Of a stretch of 64,000 nucleotides of DNA, positions 52,701 through 61,068 are shown piece after piece. A program made the position numbers and the translations under genes. The stretch comes from an uncultured Acidobacteriota bacterium (GTDB lineage Bacteria; Acidobacteriota; Blastocatellia; Pyrinomonadales; Pyrinomonadaceae): assembly GCA_937859595.1 (NCBI GenBank), contig CALMAH010000014.1:62001-126000 (forward strand). Reading direction: 5' to 3'. The notes under the pieces were generated by a model. The model was not told the DNA's origin. It searched no databases and saw only the letters and a list, made by a program, of their open reading frames with translations. Numbering within the stretch: the stretch's first letter is position 1; each line of letters begins with the position of its first letter.

Positions 52701-54893
52701 CAGGGCAACCAGCTTTGATAGATCTACCCCTGAGAATCGAGTGTTGATCCTTGATCGAACATCGCTCGAAAACCCGATCTCGGCACTCCCGGTAAATTGG
52801 CCATCCATGACCTCCGCCGCCAGTTCATCTATCTGCACGAGGTTGTTGCTGACGATCACTTGTGCATTTGCAGATCCCAAGGGGACGCTCCCTAGCACGC
52901 CGCCGCCCAGGCTCATGTCTGCGCTGGCGCGATAACGGCCCGATGGCTCGAGCACAAATACCGGCCGGGCTATTGTAACCTTCTCCAACGTGCCTCCATC
53001 AGCAAGCAAGGACGAACTTGCCAGCACTACGTCGCCGGCATCAATGTCGTCTGACCTTACTTCAACTCGACCTTGGCGAATGGTAATTCTGACACCGGCA
53101 ATGTTCAGGTCGCCAAGAACAGCTCCTCCGGCCTCCATTCGGGCTATGCGAGTGTTATCGGAGTAGACCGTGGTTTCAGGTCCGACATCTTGAAGGGTAA
53201 CTATGTCAGCATTCAAGCGGTCGATCCGAGCACCTTCAACCTCATACCGGTTCGCGCTGAGGTTTCGCAGGGTCATGTTGGTCGTGTTTCCCAACCTGTT
53301 CAACCGCAATTCACTTGCCCTTACCTCTCTTGCGCGTCCCCCCGCTACGTCGGCTGCATTTGCACGGAGATCATCAACCTCTACAGTCGTCGAATCAGGT
53401 CGATCAACAACCCTTACGCTCCTGCTTTCTAACCGTCTGATCCCAATGTTTTCGATCTCAAATGAATCAGCCCGCGCGCCGGGCGCCCCGATAGTTGTTA
53501 CATCGCCCGACCTTGCAAACCGAAGATCGCGAGCGATCAGATTTCCGAACTCCAGGTCTGCTATCGAAAATCTGCCTGCCCTGCCATCCCGAGCCGTTGC
53601 GAATATCTCCTTGTCCCTGAGTTCGGCGGAAGCGTCGGCAAGAAACAGGCCCATAATGCTTAGGTCACCGGCCTTCGCCGCAGCAGCCTGCAACTCACCG
53701 AACCAGCGAAAATCGCTACCGGTGCCTCGGACATTTCCTGACAGTCGAGGAAACTCGATCCGAAAATCCTCAAATGTGAGCAATTCGGCGATGGCGGTCC
53801 CGTTTGCGGTATAGGACCTGTTCGTACCCTCGACCGTCGCTGCGACATTGATACCCCTTAGATAGACCCCGTCCGCAGAGAGCGTATCCGACGTCACTTT
53901 TCCTTCGACCCGGTAATCCTCTCCGGCCCCCGATACTCTGCCGATAAAATTACCTACCCCCCTTAGTGTGGCTCCCAAGGGAAAGATATTTGAGGTCTGG
54001 GTCAGATCAACTGTTGATTCGACACGAAGGTCATACGAGAGCGAGGCCCAATCCGTGAGAGACCCCTCAAAAACAGATTCGCCGATCGGGGTCCTTATGG
54101 TAAGTGCGGTGATCTCGGCGCCTTTCCTGTCAGCAATGCCGCTGCCGCGAATGTCTATCTCTTCAAGCGGACTCCCGTTATAAACGAACCGGGAACCGGT
54201 TGATAAAAGCTCCAAACGATACCGTTTTTCCTCGTCCGGGACCGAGATGTCCACAGGTTCAAGGGAAAACAGCACGTTGTTCGCTGTTCCGGCAAGCGTT
54301 CTGGAAAGATCGCCGTAGTGGATCGTTCCGTCCCGAAGTATGAATCTCATCGACTGGTATTTGAAAGTGATCCGAGCATCAGGCTCGTCCTCGATGAGCG
54401 TAATATCGGAAAAATTTGACCTTCCGTTTTCATCAAACGTGACCCAAACTTCAACGCCGCTTATCTCGGTAGTATCAATGCTGATGCTGCGGCTTAACTG
54501 CCAGGAGAAAATATCCACGATGGAAAATGTAAGTTTTGCGTCACGTACAAAAAAAAGCTTTTCGCCGGTGGCCCGGTTGTTGAATGTCGCGTTCTTTAAC
54601 TCAAGTTCAAACGGCGAAGCGGTGAGCCTGAATACATCAGCCGTAAAGCTAACGCCGATCTCATTCATTGTTTCGACGAACTGATCTTTTACATATCGGT
54701 CAAAAACGCCGTATCTGTACAATCCGACGGAAAACAGTCCCGCAAGGATAAGTCCGATCCCCGAAAGCGAAAGAGCAACAAGAATATTGCGACGAGTGAT
54801 CAATGAGCGCCGCTTTATTGGACGGACATCATCGATCCCACTCGATCCGGTCTCGCGCGTTTCGTTTCGTTCCTCGTCGTTAGGTTCCGTCAT
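49758..54893 (-). CDS. tamB: TamB-like translocation/assembly protein
   Basis: The 1711-residue protein starts with an acidic cytoplasmic tail and one membrane helix (NILVALSLSGIGLILAGLFSV, about 34-54). The rest is a very long repetitive beta structure (AsmA/TamB type) with many G-x-x-F/L-x-G-x-x-x-I spaced strands. The C-terminal DUF490/TamB domain (about 1400-1711) has the motif GISVGR-like FEIDPIISGERINPSARLTVGRQI and ends in RRRF. TamB-like proteins form periplasm-spanning lipid conduits. Its downstream partner is the Omp85 gene at 46376. About 1700 residues is longer than the E. coli protein (about 1260). Confidence 0.88.
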   Translation of the reverse strand: MTEPNDEERNETRETGSSGIDDVRPIKRRSLITRRNILVALSLSGIGLILAGLFSVGLYRYGVFDRYVKDQFVETMNEIGVSFTADVFRLTASPFELELKNATFNNRATGEKLFFVRDAKLTFSIVDIFSWQLSRSISIDTTEISGVEVWVTFDENGRSNFSDITLIEDEPDARITFKYQSMRFILRDGTIHYGDLSRTLAGTANNVLFSLEPVDISVPDEEKRYRLELLSTGSRFVYNGSPLEEIDIRGSGIADRKGAEITALTIRTPIGESVFEGSLTDWASLSYDLRVESTVDLTQTSNIFPLGATLRGVGNFIGRVSGAGEDYRVEGKVTSDTLSADGVYLRGINVAATVEGTNRSYTANGTAIAELLTFEDFRIEFPRLSGNVRGTGSDFRWFGELQAAAAKAGDLSIMGLFLADASAELRDKEIFATARDGRAGRFSIADLEFGNLIARDLRFARSGDVTTIGAPGARADSFEIENIGIRRLESRSVRVVDRPDSTTVEVDDLRANAADVAGGRAREVRASELRLNRLGNTTNMTLRNLSANRYEVEGARIDRLNADIVTLQDVGPETTVYSDNTRIARMEAGGAVLGDLNIAGVRITIRQGRVEVRSDDIDAGDVVLASSSLLADGGTLEKVTIARPVFVLEPSGRYRASADMSLGGGVLGSVPLGSANAQVIVSNNLVQIDELAAEVMDGQFTGSAEIGFSSDVRSRINTRFSGVDLSKLVALQAGRVITLDGVADGEVALTMSGTDTTTTSGTVRTTITANAGNDESGRIPVNGRIELAATEGIFSIDEARLRTDVSELAATGRFSLRDETSDLDLSLRSSDAAEIDRLVRILNVAPEITDQVDALMIRPSGDLAFVGRLTGYISDPVFDGRASVATVSIRDRIVGGVTTELTISPLATEFRNGRLTESSGGTVNFDVFIPAIGTNNISLRAELSNVNAGNLIAAIPVDLPERLRDFEGGTSGSVNISGIPNDAQGELSITTKKGSVAGQPFDEFRADVIFTGTLIEVKEAEMQASGGRLNAKGTYDRMSTAFDFELDGSDVPLPLTVSLIPESSVTPTILGKADLSAKVTGIADRTQTYRVDFSGSASDVVVNDNPFGTLSFKGTTVNEVLRAEMTAILEGRPQTFFARVDFSREEMPFRVEHELDQSPLRPFFSLIPQLRGISIAGTGTGRVEFGGDLTQIDDKGNRTLSTAGLSGSARFSQFSLLIQDTPLIATEPVVVSFSPREITFESVRFSGSGSNVTVAGTKALTDLGVNDLSIDGRLNLGLLNVFPGFVGADTFLGGFAEVGIRLSGVNRTARLSGTAVLENANLATFVGPSRLTVERLQGRVLFTSNQAQIETLSGYLGGGRFSATGGALIGDDLQLNSYRLSLTGANITVPLPENFVTTGDARLDISGRRIGNELATLVSGSILARRSIYSRDIDLANVVGARREGALSGGASGGIPTRFDLTITGRDALVIRNNIADLTASAVLRLTGTSANPQLSGRITANSGTVFFRRDRYVVQRGVLEFPPDTEIDPILFLQAETEIQGYQIFVNLSGQLTDTEQLNASVRSSPALPQADIISLITTGSLANTESGIPTLASTGINTAAEILTDSIISNPARRATDRLFGLNVFEIDPIISGERINPSARLTVGRQINNNLRVTYATNLSQDQNQVLAVEYRVSNRLSVVAQYEQRSLSNVTRDRDNFSFEVRFRRRF

Positions 54894-54915
54894 CAGTCAA
54901 AAAATTCTGGACCTA

Positions 54916-56043
54916 TCAAAGACTGATGGTCTCGACTATCTCAAGGTCAAAGGCCTCAAGGGCATTTATCTTTGGGGGATGATTGGACAAAAGGCGGATC
55001 TTGCTTACGCCCAGATCTTTTAGAATTTGAGCGCCGATCCCGTAATCGTGTACTTTTCCGTAACCAGTTTCGCGTTTTGCAGCTTGAAAATCAATATCCG
55101 ACTCAACCATCAAAGAGTAGGTTCGAAGCTGATTGACGAGGTCGAGGTTGTTCTCTTTTTGCCGCAGATATAGAACCACTCCGACGCCGGCTTCTGAGAT
55201 CTTCCGGAGAGAGGCTTGGATCGAGGGCGCGGCTTCCCCGAGTGTGACGCCAAACATTGCGAACGTAACGTTCTCGGTTTGGACGCGAACCAGAACTGGG
55301 TCGGTTGTCCGTGACGCGTCACCGAGTACGAAAGCGACGTGGTTTTCACCGTTCACGGTGTTCTCGTAGACCGTAGTTTTAAATAGACCGAATTCCGTAG
55401 GTAGAACGGTCTGAACCACACGCCGTATCAGGGTTTCTTTAACGACCCTGTAGCGGACTAGATCGGCGACCGATACTATCTTCAGCCCGTGTTTCCCGGC
55501 AAAAAGTTCAAGTTCGGGCATGCGAGCCATGGTCCCGTCATCGTTCATGATCTCGCAAATGACCGCCGCAGGAAACAATCCGGCGATCCGCGCAACGTCA
55601 ACACTCGCTTCCGTCTGCCCAACGCGCACCAGCACACCGCCTTTCCGGGCCCTAAGAGGGAAGATATGACCCGGCCTGGCGAGATCGGATGGCTTGGTGG
55701 TTGGGTTTACCGCCGTGAGGATCGTACGGGCTCGATCCGCTGCCGATATCCCTGTCGTGACGCCCTCGCGAGCCTCGATTGAAACAGTGAACGCGGTCCC
55801 CATGCTCGACGTATTTTCCGAAGCCTGCGGAAACAGATTTAGCTCGTCACATCGCTCTTCGGTCATCGGCAAACAGATGAGCCCACGACCGTGTACCGCC
55901 ATAAAGTTGATCATCTCCGGCGTTACCTTTTCCGCCGCGCAAACCAAGTCTCCCTCGTTCTCGCGGTCTTCATCGTCAACGATGATTATCATTTTCCCGT
56001 CGCGAATATCTGCAACGGCTTCATCGATCGTGCTCAACGGCAT
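54916..56043 (-). CDS. ribB: DHBP synthase with degenerate GTP cyclohydrolase II domain (RibBA-like, RibBX type)
   Basis: Residues about 1-205 are 3,4-dihydroxy-2-butanone-4-phosphate synthase ([63 protein letters not shown]). The His usual in the GHTEA motif is Gln here, which I recall as a common variant. Residues about 210-375 are a GTP cyclohydrolase II-like domain that has no Cys at all, so the three zinc ligands are missing. The RQEGRGIGL motif reads RQKENNLDL. That domain is probably inactive. It precedes tamB by 22 bp. Confidence 0.85.
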   Translation of the reverse strand: MPLSTIDEAVADIRDGKMIIIVDDEDRENEGDLVCAAEKVTPEMINFMAVHGRGLICLPMTEERCDELNLFPQASENTSSMGTAFTVSIEAREGVTTGISAADRARTILTAVNPTTKPSDLARPGHIFPLRARKGGVLVRVGQTEASVDVARIAGLFPAAVICEIMNDDGTMARMPELELFAGKHGLKIVSVADLVRYRVVKETLIRRVVQTVLPTEFGLFKTTVYENTVNGENHVAFVLGDASRTTDPVLVRVQTENVTFAMFGVTLGEAAPSIQASLRKISEAGVGVVLYLRQKENNLDLVNQLRTYSLMVESDIDFQAAKRETGYGKVHDYGIGAQILKDLGVSKIRLLSNHPPKINALEAFDLEIVETISL

Positions 56044-56379
56044 GCTACTCTTTCATCAACCCGATACTGTGCTCTACTACTTGATTTTAACGAAACACGT
56101 ATGGTTTGGCGAACAAAATCATCAATTATCGATCTTGGCTTATGGCCTTCCGGTAGTTTGGTTTTAGCCGGTTCGAAGCTTTCGCCAGCGTTTTGCGGCA
56201 ACGGACATGCCCGGGTCGTACCTGCTTATGCGCCTCGTCTTATCCAGCATGTTCGTGAAGCAATTCGATGCCCTTCGTATGCCTGACGAACGATATCATA
56301 AGCCAGAGAGTGTCCGGGTACGGTCTCAAGCGCCTGGCAATTCGGCATTCGATATCGTCTGGGAGGTGGTTTACCAATC
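56044..56379. other. 336-bp spacer between divergent ribB and MFS genes
   Basis: I find no convincing gene, tRNA or FMN riboswitch in this spacer. Short frames exist on the plus strand but have no domain. It probably holds the divergent promoters. Confidence 0.6.
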
Positions 56380-57576
56380 GTGGGAGTGTCAAGATATCTT
56401 CTGATGGGTGCAGATAGTCGGAATGGTCAGTTCATCTTAGCTTCGCTTCACCTTGTGTTCTTATTGTCCGGGATCGCAACAGTTCTTATCGGACAGGTTC
56501 TCCCTCATTTTTCTCGAGCGTTCGCCCTCGACGATCTGCAGCTAAGCTATTTTTTTCCCGCACAATTTTCCGGCTCATTGCTCGGGACTCTGGCAATTCG
56601 ATGGTTCTCCCGGTCACAGCGATTGTTGGAGTCAACAATTCTTGGCGCGTTTCTTATGTCCGTTGGACTATTGCTAATGAATGCCGGACAGATCGGCGTG
56701 TGTTTGACAGGCTTTTTTGTGAACGGTCTTGGCATTGGACTCACGCTTCCTGCGATCAATCTGTTGGTGATCCGAATGAACCCTGAGAGCCCAGCGTCAT
56801 CGCTCAGTTTTCTAAACTTCTTCTGGGGAGCCGGCGCGATCGTATCGAAACCGTTCGTCGACATGCTTTCGGGCGAAAATAGCATTCTGTTGCCGACAAC
56901 TCTCCTGGCATCAGCGATCTGTATTATGGTCCTGCCGCTGATCGTCATACGATCGCCATTCAGCAGCCCGGGAAGAGAGGACAACGAGGACAATCCGCGA
57001 TCTCGCGCATCTATCTGGTTGTCACCATTTGCCTGGGGTCTCGCCCTTTTCAATTTCGTTCACGTAGGTTTCGAAAGCGGAATGGGTGGGTGGCTTACCA
57101 CATATACCGACAGGTTAACTGGAGTGGACCACACCCATTTTATCTCACCGACGTTGGTCTATTTCTTGTGTTTTGTGATCGGCCGGGCTATCGCTCCGCT
57201 TTGGTTCAGATTTGCTGACGAAAACGGGGTGATAACTGTCAGCTTATTCGTCTTGTTGGCAGGAACCGCCCTGATCATTGCGGCCGAAAACCTGTTAGTG
57301 CTCGGAATTGGAGCGGCGATCGCTGGCTTGGGGACATCGGCGATCTTCCCAACGAATCTATCCCGTTTCTATCGGAGATTTGGAAAGGATGCGATCAGGG
57401 ACGCAACTCCCCTCTTTCTTTTCGGCACGATTGGAGCGGCAACGATTACGTGGTCAATGGGCCTGATTTCAAAGCGATCGGGGGACCTTCGACACGGAAT
57501 GATCGTACTGGTCGCTGCTATGTTAGTTCTAATTATTCTGCAATTGTATTTAAGCAAAACCGAACGACAGAATTGA
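56380..57576 (+). CDS. Major facilitator superfamily transporter
   Basis: The start codon is uncertain: a GTG at 56380 or the ATG at 56404. The roughly 398-residue protein has twelve hydrophobic helices in two halves, with family-like loops between helices 2 and 3 (FPAQFSGSLLGTLAIRWFSRSQRLLEST). It resembles FucP/NarK-like or sugar-type MFS, but motif evidence is not enough to name a substrate. Its stop is adjacent to the galU stop on the other strand. Confidence 0.82.
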   Translation: MGVSRYLLMGADSRNGQFILASLHLVFLLSGIATVLIGQVLPHFSRAFALDDLQLSYFFPAQFSGSLLGTLAIRWFSRSQRLLESTILGAFLMSVGLLLMNAGQIGVCLTGFFVNGLGIGLTLPAINLLVIRMNPESPASSLSFLNFFWGAGAIVSKPFVDMLSGENSILLPTTLLASAICIMVLPLIVIRSPFSSPGREDNEDNPRSRASIWLSPFAWGLALFNFVHVGFESGMGGWLTTYTDRLTGVDHTHFISPTLVYFLCFVIGRAIAPLWFRFADENGVITVSLFVLLAGTALIIAAENLLVLGIGAAIAGLGTSAIFPTNLSRFYRRFGKDAIRDATPLFLFGTIGAATITWSMGLISKRSGDLRHGMIVLVAAMLVLIILQLYLSKTERQN

Positions 57577-58446
57577 TCAAGGCCTGATAGTGCGCAGATA
57601 CTCTCTAAGACCAGACCCCAGATCCTCACGTTTCATGGCAAACTCGATCGTTGCTATCAGAAATCCGAGCTTATCACCGGCGTCGTGCCGGGTACCCTCC
57701 AGCTTCACAGCGTAGAAAGGCCGCTCTTTGAGCAATATCCGCATTGCGTCCGTGATCTGGATCTCTCCGCCGGCACCGGGACTGGTTCGCTCAATGGCCT
57801 CGAAGATGTCTGGGGTGAAGACATAACGTCCAATTATCGCGAGATCTGACGGAGCGTCCTCGAAAGCAGGTTTCTCGACCATGTCTCTGATCCTAAATAC
57901 GCCGGGTTCAACCTCTTCTGCGTCAATTACGCCAAATCGAGAGATCGCCTCGCCTTCAACCTGCATTGTAGCGATCACAGGTGCATCGTATTTCTCGAAA
58001 ACTTTGATCATTTGCTTTAATGCCGGCACTTCGCAATCAACTACGTCATCGGCAAGCAGTGCGGCAAAAGGGTCTTTTCCTGCGAAATCCTTAGCCTGAT
58101 ATATGGCATGGCCAAGCCCGAGGGCCTGCTTTTGGCGAGTGTAACTGATCTTGGCAATATCAGAGATCGCCCGCACCTGTGCAAAAAGCTCTTCTTTTCC
58201 CTTTTCCTTCAGCAGTTGTTCAAGTTCAAACGAGATGTCGAAATGGTTTTCTATCGCGCTCTTGTCTCGCCCAGTGATTATCAGGATCGAATCGCAACCC
58301 GAGGCGACCGCCTCTTCCACTGAATACTGGATAAGAGGCTTGTCCACAAGTGGAAGCATCTCTTTCGGAGAAGCCTTCGTGGCCGGGAGAAATCGCGTAC
58401 CTAGACCGGCAGCGGGAAAAATTGCTTTTCGAATTGTTTGAGCCAT
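57577..58446 (-). CDS. galU: UTP-glucose-1-phosphate uridylyltransferase
   Basis: GalU makes UDP-glucose for LPS, capsule and trehalose synthesis. The 289-residue protein has the nucleotidyltransferase motif KAIFPAAGLGTRFLPATKASPKEMLPLVDKPLIQYSVEEAV at the start, a LADDVVDCE metal/nucleotide loop, FRIRDMVEKPAFEDAPSDLAIIGRYV, and the sugar-binding GEIQITDAM. Length is typical. It converges with the MFS gene, abutting stop to stop. Confidence 0.95.
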   Translation of the reverse strand: MAQTIRKAIFPAAGLGTRFLPATKASPKEMLPLVDKPLIQYSVEEAVASGCDSILIITGRDKSAIENHFDISFELEQLLKEKGKEELFAQVRAISDIAKISYTRQKQALGLGHAIYQAKDFAGKDPFAALLADDVVDCEVPALKQMIKVFEKYDAPVIATMQVEGEAISRFGVIDAEEVEPGVFRIRDMVEKPAFEDAPSDLAIIGRYVFTPDIFEAIERTSPGAGGEIQITDAMRILLKERPFYAVKLEGTRHDAGDKLGFLIATIEFAMKREDLGSGLREYLRTIRP

Positions 58447-58584
58447 ACTTTGACTGTTAAATTACAGAATTGGTCATTGCCGGCCATATGCCGCAAAGTT
58501 CCCGGGAATTACCTATCCCGAACGAACAAGTATTCTAGATGATACGGGACGGCATTAAAAGGCAGTTCGAACATAAGGACCAAG

Positions 58585-59868
58585 ATGCTGAATCTGAACT
58601 ACGTAAGAGATAATCTCGATCTCGTAAGAAAAGCCCTGGCAGACCGGAACTTTCCGGCGGATAGCCTTGACCACTTTGTAGAACTGGATACTGAAAGAAG
58701 ACGGCTCATAAGCGAGTCGGACGCGATCAATCAGCGCCGAAACGCAGCAAGCAAAGAGATCGGCGAGTTGATGAAAGCCGGCCTTCGGGACGAGGCCGAG
58801 GCAAGAAAGGCCGAGGTCACGGCATTTAAGGAGCAGCAGGCTTTATTGGACGAACAACGCTCAGAAGCCGAAGCCGTGATGAATGATCTGCTCGCTGGTC
58901 TGCCAAATATTCCAGCTGAAGATGTACCGATCGGCCCAGACGAAACGGCAAATGTGGAGCTGCGAAAATGGGGTGAGCCGCGTAAATTCGATTTCGAATT
59001 AAAGGACCACGTCGACCTCGGTGAATCGCTTGGAATACTTGATCTCGAGCGTGCTACAAAGATTGCGGGCGCCAGATTCGCGATCCTCAACGGAGAAGGT
59101 GCACGTCTCTCTAGGGCCTTGGTCAACTTTATGCTCGACGTGCATACTCGTGATCACGGATATTCCGAGACCATCCCGCCGTTTCTCGTCAACCGGACGG
59201 CCCTATTCGGTACCAATCAGCTTCCTAAGTTTGAGGACGACCTCTTTCACATAAAGGACGACCGCGGCTTTGCCTTGATTCCTACGGCCGAGGTACCAGT
59301 CACGAACTACCACGCTGACGAGATACTCGACGTCAAAGACCTGCCGAAGCGCTACACTGCTTACACGCCGTGCTTTCGCAGTGAAGCGGGGAGCTACGGT
59401 CGAGACACCCGGGGGCTGATCCGTCAGCATCAGTTTGAAAAGGTGGAATTGGTCAAAGTATGTCTGCCGGAAGAATCTGAAAGTGAGCACGAAAGACTTA
59501 CAGCTGATGCCGAAAAGGTCCTTCAGGTTCTTGGGTTACCGTATAGAGTTGTGGTGCTCTCGACAGGCGATATGGGGTTTGGAGCAAGAAAGACCTATGA
59601 CCTTGAGGTCTGGCTTCCCACACAGAACACGTATCGTGAAATATCAAGCTGCTCGAACTGCGGCGATTTTCAGGCGCGGAGAATGAACTTGCGGTTTCGC
59701 CGCTCAGGCGGAGCAAAGCCCGAGTTCGCCCACACACTTAATGGCAGCGGCCTCGCCATTGGCCGAACATGGATCGCCATTCTTGAAAATTATCAACAGG
59801 CCGACGGCTCTATTGAGCTTCCTGAGGTGCTGCGTCCATATATGAACGGAATTAAACGGATCGGTTAA
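58585..59868 (+). CDS. serS: Seryl-tRNA synthetase
   Basis: The 427-residue class II synthetase has an N-terminal tRNA-binding coiled coil (about 25-110, [32 protein letters not shown]) and the catalytic core. Motif 2 is [30 protein letters not shown]. Motif 3 is [20 protein letters not shown]. The serine site residues are typical ([36 protein letters not shown]). It is monocistronic; a weak hairpin follows. Confidence 0.96.
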   Translation: MLNLNYVRDNLDLVRKALADRNFPADSLDHFVELDTERRRLISESDAINQRRNAASKEIGELMKAGLRDEAEARKAEVTAFKEQQALLDEQRSEAEAVMNDLLAGLPNIPAEDVPIGPDETANVELRKWGEPRKFDFELKDHVDLGESLGILDLERATKIAGARFAILNGEGARLSRALVNFMLDVHTRDHGYSETIPPFLVNRTALFGTNQLPKFEDDLFHIKDDRGFALIPTAEVPVTNYHADEILDVKDLPKRYTAYTPCFRSEAGSYGRDTRGLIRQHQFEKVELVKVCLPEESESEHERLTADAEKVLQVLGLPYRVVVLSTGDMGFGARKTYDLEVWLPTQNTYREISSCSNCGDFQARRMNLRFRRSGGAKPEFAHTLNGSGLAIGRTWIAILENYQQADGSIELPEVLRPYMNGIKRIG

Positions 59869-59983
59869 GAAGACCGAGCGAGGATCTGGCAGAACGTCCT
59901 CTTAGCTTTTCAGTCTCCTTTGTTGTTCCCACTTTGCACATATACACATCCTGATATACTTATTGCTTTGCCTGCCAATTCAT

Positions 59984-60020
59984 TTGACTATTGAAACAGT
60001 TTGTAATTACGATGTAATTA
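59984..60020 (+). promoter_or_regulatory. Possible mazE promoter and autoregulatory operator
   Basis: TAATTAC (60004-60010) and GTAATTA (60014-60020) form a perfect inverted repeat with a 3-nt centre whose last base is the A of the mazE ATG. A weak promoter, TTGACT (59984-59989) with TACGAT (60008-60013) after 18 bp, would put transcription near the ATG, so the transcript could be leaderless. No Shine-Dalgarno is seen. Confidence 0.45.
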
Positions 60021-60265
60021 TGAAGGCTCAGATAATCCAGATCGGAAACTCCCAGGGCATCCGAATCCCCAAGATGATGCTCGAAGAAACCGGCATCTCT
60101 GGCGAGGTCGATCTTCAGATAACGCCCGAGGGCATTCTCATTAAGAACATTAAGAAACTTCGCGGCGACTGGGACGCGATCTTCAAGAAGATAGGGGAAG
60201 CCGATGATGACCTCTCTTTGAGTGGCGGAGCCGCTGAATTCGATAAAAGGGAGTGGCAATGGTAA
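60020..60265 (+). CDS. mazE: MazE/AbrB-type antitoxin
   Basis: The 81-residue protein starts at 60020 (MKAQIIQIGNSQGIRIPKMMLEETG), the typical opening of MazE/AbrB swapped-hairpin DNA-binding proteins with the G-N-S-x-G-I-R-I-P core. The C-terminal tail (LRGDWDAIFKKIGEADDDLSLSGG) is the acidic toxin-binding part. It neutralises MazF and autoregulates the operon, probably through the inverted repeat at the ATG. It overlaps mazF by 7 bp. Confidence 0.92.
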   Translation: MKAQIIQIGNSQGIRIPKMMLEETGISGEVDLQITPEGILIKNIKKLRGDWDAIFKKIGEADDDLSLSGGAAEFDKREWQW

Positions 60266-60579
60266 AGCGATTTGAGGTTTACCTGATCAATCTGGACGAC
60301 GAGGTCACCGACGACCCCAAGAATACTCGGCCGGGGGTCGTGGTATCTCCGGACGAAATGAATGGCAATCTGCAGCATTCGATCATCGCCCCGATCGCTA
60401 CTACGAATGCAAAATATCCCACACGCGTCCCGACCCAATTTCTGAATGCCGAACGTTGGGTCGTCCTCGACCAACTCCGGGCCGTCGACCGCGATCGCCT
60501 GGTAAAAAGCATCGGCGAACTCGATGCGAAGACCTCCGAGCGCATCATCGAACTGCTGTTGGAGATGTTTGCCGAGTGA
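60259..60579 (+). CDS. mazF: MazF-type mRNA interferase toxin
   Basis: The ATG at 60259 is preceded by GGGAG at 5 nt, so it is preferred over the GTG at 60253. The 106-residue protein has the MazF/PemK plan: KRFEVYLINLDDEV at the start, TRPGVVVSPDEMN with the catalytic Arg region, HSIIAPIATTN (the T-S/T loop), and WVVLDQLRAVDRDRLVKSIGEL with the D-Q-x-R motif. It cuts RNA at short sequences; the target sequence cannot be told. It is coupled to mazE. Confidence 0.92.
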   Translation: MVKRFEVYLINLDDEVTDDPKNTRPGVVVSPDEMNGNLQHSIIAPIATTNAKYPTRVPTQFLNAERWVVLDQLRAVDRDRLVKSIGELDAKTSERIIELLLEMFAE

Positions 60580-60582
60580 GCC

Positions 60583-61068
60583 GTGTATCTTAAAAAGATA
60601 ATAACAGGCGGCCAAACCGGTGTTGACCGCGCCGCTTGGGACGCAGCACTTGAGTTCGGCATCGCGATCGGCGGCTGGGTGCCAAGCGAGAAATGGGCCG
60701 AAGACGGCCGAATACCCGAGATCTATCGCGGCCTCAATGAAACTCGATCCGGCGATCCCGCCGAGCGCACAAGTTCGAACGTCCGCGATTCTGACGGCAC
60801 ACTCATCATCTCACGCGGCGATCTAACCGGCGGATCTGTCCTTGCCCAAAGTCTCTGCGAAGAGATCGGCAAGCCGGTTCTCCACATTGACCTTTCAAAA
60901 ACGTCTGAACATGCCGCGGTTTCACTGATTATTGAATGGTTCGCAACAAATAAGATCAGAATTTTGAACGTCGCCGGCCCGCGAGCCTCTGAAGACGCCG
61001 TGATATACTCGCTATCGAATAAATTGCTCGGATCAGTATTTGTCCTCAGCCAGCTCGGTCGTCGATGA
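60583..61068 (+). CDS. cpYpsA-type SLOG-superfamily protein (molybdenum-carrier-like)
   Basis: The start is a GTG at 60583, 3 bp after the mazF stop. The 161-residue Rossmann-like protein opens KKIITGGQTGVDRAAWDAALEFGIAIGGWVPSEKWAEDGRIPE and continues SSNVRDSDGTLIISRGDLTGGSVLAQ, then KPVLHIDL and ILNVAGPRASED. These match the family first named molybdenum-cofactor carrier and later grouped as circularly permuted YpsA in the SLOG nucleotide-binding superfamily. The fusion with mazEF in one run suggests a functional link. Its 3' end overlaps mazG by 23 bp on the other strand. Confidence 0.85.
   Translation: MYLKKIITGGQTGVDRAAWDAALEFGIAIGGWVPSEKWAEDGRIPEIYRGLNETRSGDPAERTSSNVRDSDGTLIISRGDLTGGSVLAQSLCEEIGKPVLHIDLSKTSEHAAVSLIIEWFATNKIRILNVAGPRASEDAVIYSLSNKLLGSVFVLSQLGRR

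Noticed and set aside
56044..56379. FMN riboswitch upstream of ribB
   Set aside because: No RFN consensus stretches are present on the minus strand before 56043.
56207..56404. 65-codon plus-strand gene
   Set aside because: It overlaps the MFS start, has no domain and no ribosome site; probably not translated.
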